NCBI RefSeq assembly: GCF_946886105.1
Contig: NZ_CAMPHV010000003.1
Span: 62,001 to 126,000 of the forward strand
Origin: an uncultured Pseudomonas sp.
GTDB taxonomy: Bacteria; Pseudomonadota; Gammaproteobacteria; Pseudomonadales; Pseudomonadaceae
Length of the DNA: 64,000 nucleotides
Direction: 5' to 3'
Numbering within the stretch: position 1 is the first letter of the stretch; each line of letters opens with the position of its first letter. The notes beneath the pieces were generated by a model, which was given only the letters and a program-made list of their open reading frames with translations, had not been told where the DNA came from and searched no databases. This document shows positions 63,342 through 64,000 of the stretch, piece after piece. Both the position numbers and the translations under genes were made by a program.

Positions 63342-64000
63342 TGACCTTCGCTTCCCTCGGCCTGATCGACCCTCTGCTGCGCACCCTCGACGGCCTCGAT
63401 TACCGCACGCCGACCCCGGTCCAGGCCCAGGCCATCCCGCCGATCCTCAAGGGCCAAGACCTGATGGCCGCGGCGCAGACCGGCACCGGCAAGACCGCCG
63501 GTTTCGCCCTGCCGCTGTTGCAGCGCCTGATGATGGAAGGCCCACAGGTCGCCAGCAACTCGGTGCGCGCCCTGGTGCTGGTGCCGACCCGTGAGCTGGC
63601 CGAGCAGGTGCAGCAGAGCTTTCTGACCTATGGCCAGCACCTGCCGCTACGCAGCTATGCGGTGTACGGCGGGGTCAGCATCAACCCGCAGATGATGAAA
63701 CTGCGCAAAGGTCTCGATGTGCTGGTCGCGACTCCCGGGCGCTTGCTCGACCTGTACCGGCAGAACGCGGTGAAGTTCGGCCAATTACAGATCCTGGTGC
63801 TCGACGAGGCCGACCGCATGCTCGACCTGGGCTTCGCCCGCGAGCTGGAAGACCTGTTCGCCGCACTGCCGAAAAAGCGCCAGACCCTGCTGTTCTCCGC
63901 AACCTTCTCCGACGCCATCCGCACCATGGCCGGTGAGATGCTGCGCGACCCGCTGAGCATCTCGGTCAGCCCGCGCAACGCCGCGGCCAAGTCGGTCAAG
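63342..64000 (+). CDS. rhlE: DEAD-box RNA helicase RhlE (C-terminal part beyond window)
   Basis: About 219 residues are visible from ATG 63342 (MTFASLGLIDPLLRTL). DEAD motifs are in order: Q motif TPVQAQAIPP, motif I AQTGTGKTAGFALPLL, Ia PTRELAEQV, GG in YGGVSINPQM, TPGRLLDLY, DEAD in LDEADRMLDLGF and SAT in LFSATFSDAI. RhlE acts in ribosome assembly and mRNA turnover, especially in the cold. Only the first RecA domain is present here because the window ends at 64000. Confidence 0.95.

Overview
The window is ordinary chromosome of a Pseudomonas, high in GC (about 65% by eye) with tight divergent and co-directional operons. From memory, its gene order follows the P. aeruginosa PAO1 stretch from about PA4019 down to PA3950. 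I see no prophage, insertion sequence with a transposase, CRISPR array, rRNA or tRNA. The accessory content is short palindromic repeats, one MITE-like repeat family, and a few small or poorly known genes.

Layout. 1-10 kb: a truncated methyltransferase, a DUF5629 protein, an NAD(P)-binding protein, a MORN-repeat/C13-peptidase lipoprotein, a MaoC hydratase, lrgAB, a Lon-N-domain protein, a DedA-PAP2 fusion, a 3-methyladenine glycosylase and a chemoreceptor with a FliA-type promoter. 10-21.6 kb: the conserved chain proA-nadD-rsfS-rlmH-mrdA-rodA-mltB-rlpA-dacC-ybeD-lipB, with lipA convergent. It joins NAD and proline synthesis, ribosome silencing and methylation, the elongation machinery (PBP2/RodA), murein trimming and lipoate synthesis. 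21.7-35.3 kb: a second MltB-like transglycosylase, a small arfA gene that ordinary ORF calling misses, holA-lptE-leuS, ybeL, elyC, and miaB-ybeZ-ybeY-corC-lnt. 35.4-42.6 kb: DUF1820, the thiD-thiE-hemL-membrane protein-Sel1 operon, and the hybrid kinase ladS. 42.6-53 kb: a TetR/AidB-type acyl-CoA dehydrogenase pair with paired operator palindromes, an orphan DUF3703 gene behind a MerR-type promoter, amn, an unknown membrane protein, a zinc alcohol dehydrogenase, rluE, a DUF2788 gene, an Lrp regulator, a probable small RNA with a strong terminator, a CDF metal exporter and a lipoprotein. 53-64 kb: hrpB, three orphan periplasmic binding proteins, a short-chain dehydrogenase, a VOC protein, a YciC-like membrane protein, an isochorismatase-fold protein lacking the usual cysteine, a NYN/DEDDh nuclease pair and the start of rhlE.

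How the parts work together. Most of the window serves the envelope: peptidoglycan synthesis and remodelling (mrdA, rodA, mltB twice, rlpA, dacC, elyC), lipoprotein acylation (lnt) and LPS export (lptE). RNA and ribosome quality control is the second theme (rsfS, rlmH, ybeY, miaB, arfA, rluE, hrpB, rhlE). I did not find a clearly new multi-gene system. The items most worth following are the structured ncRNA candidate at about 51.24-51.42 kb, arfA with its internal hairpin, the TA-flanked repeat family that supplies stop codons to neighbouring genes, the A9 tract in rlpA, and the MerR-type promoter before DUF3703.
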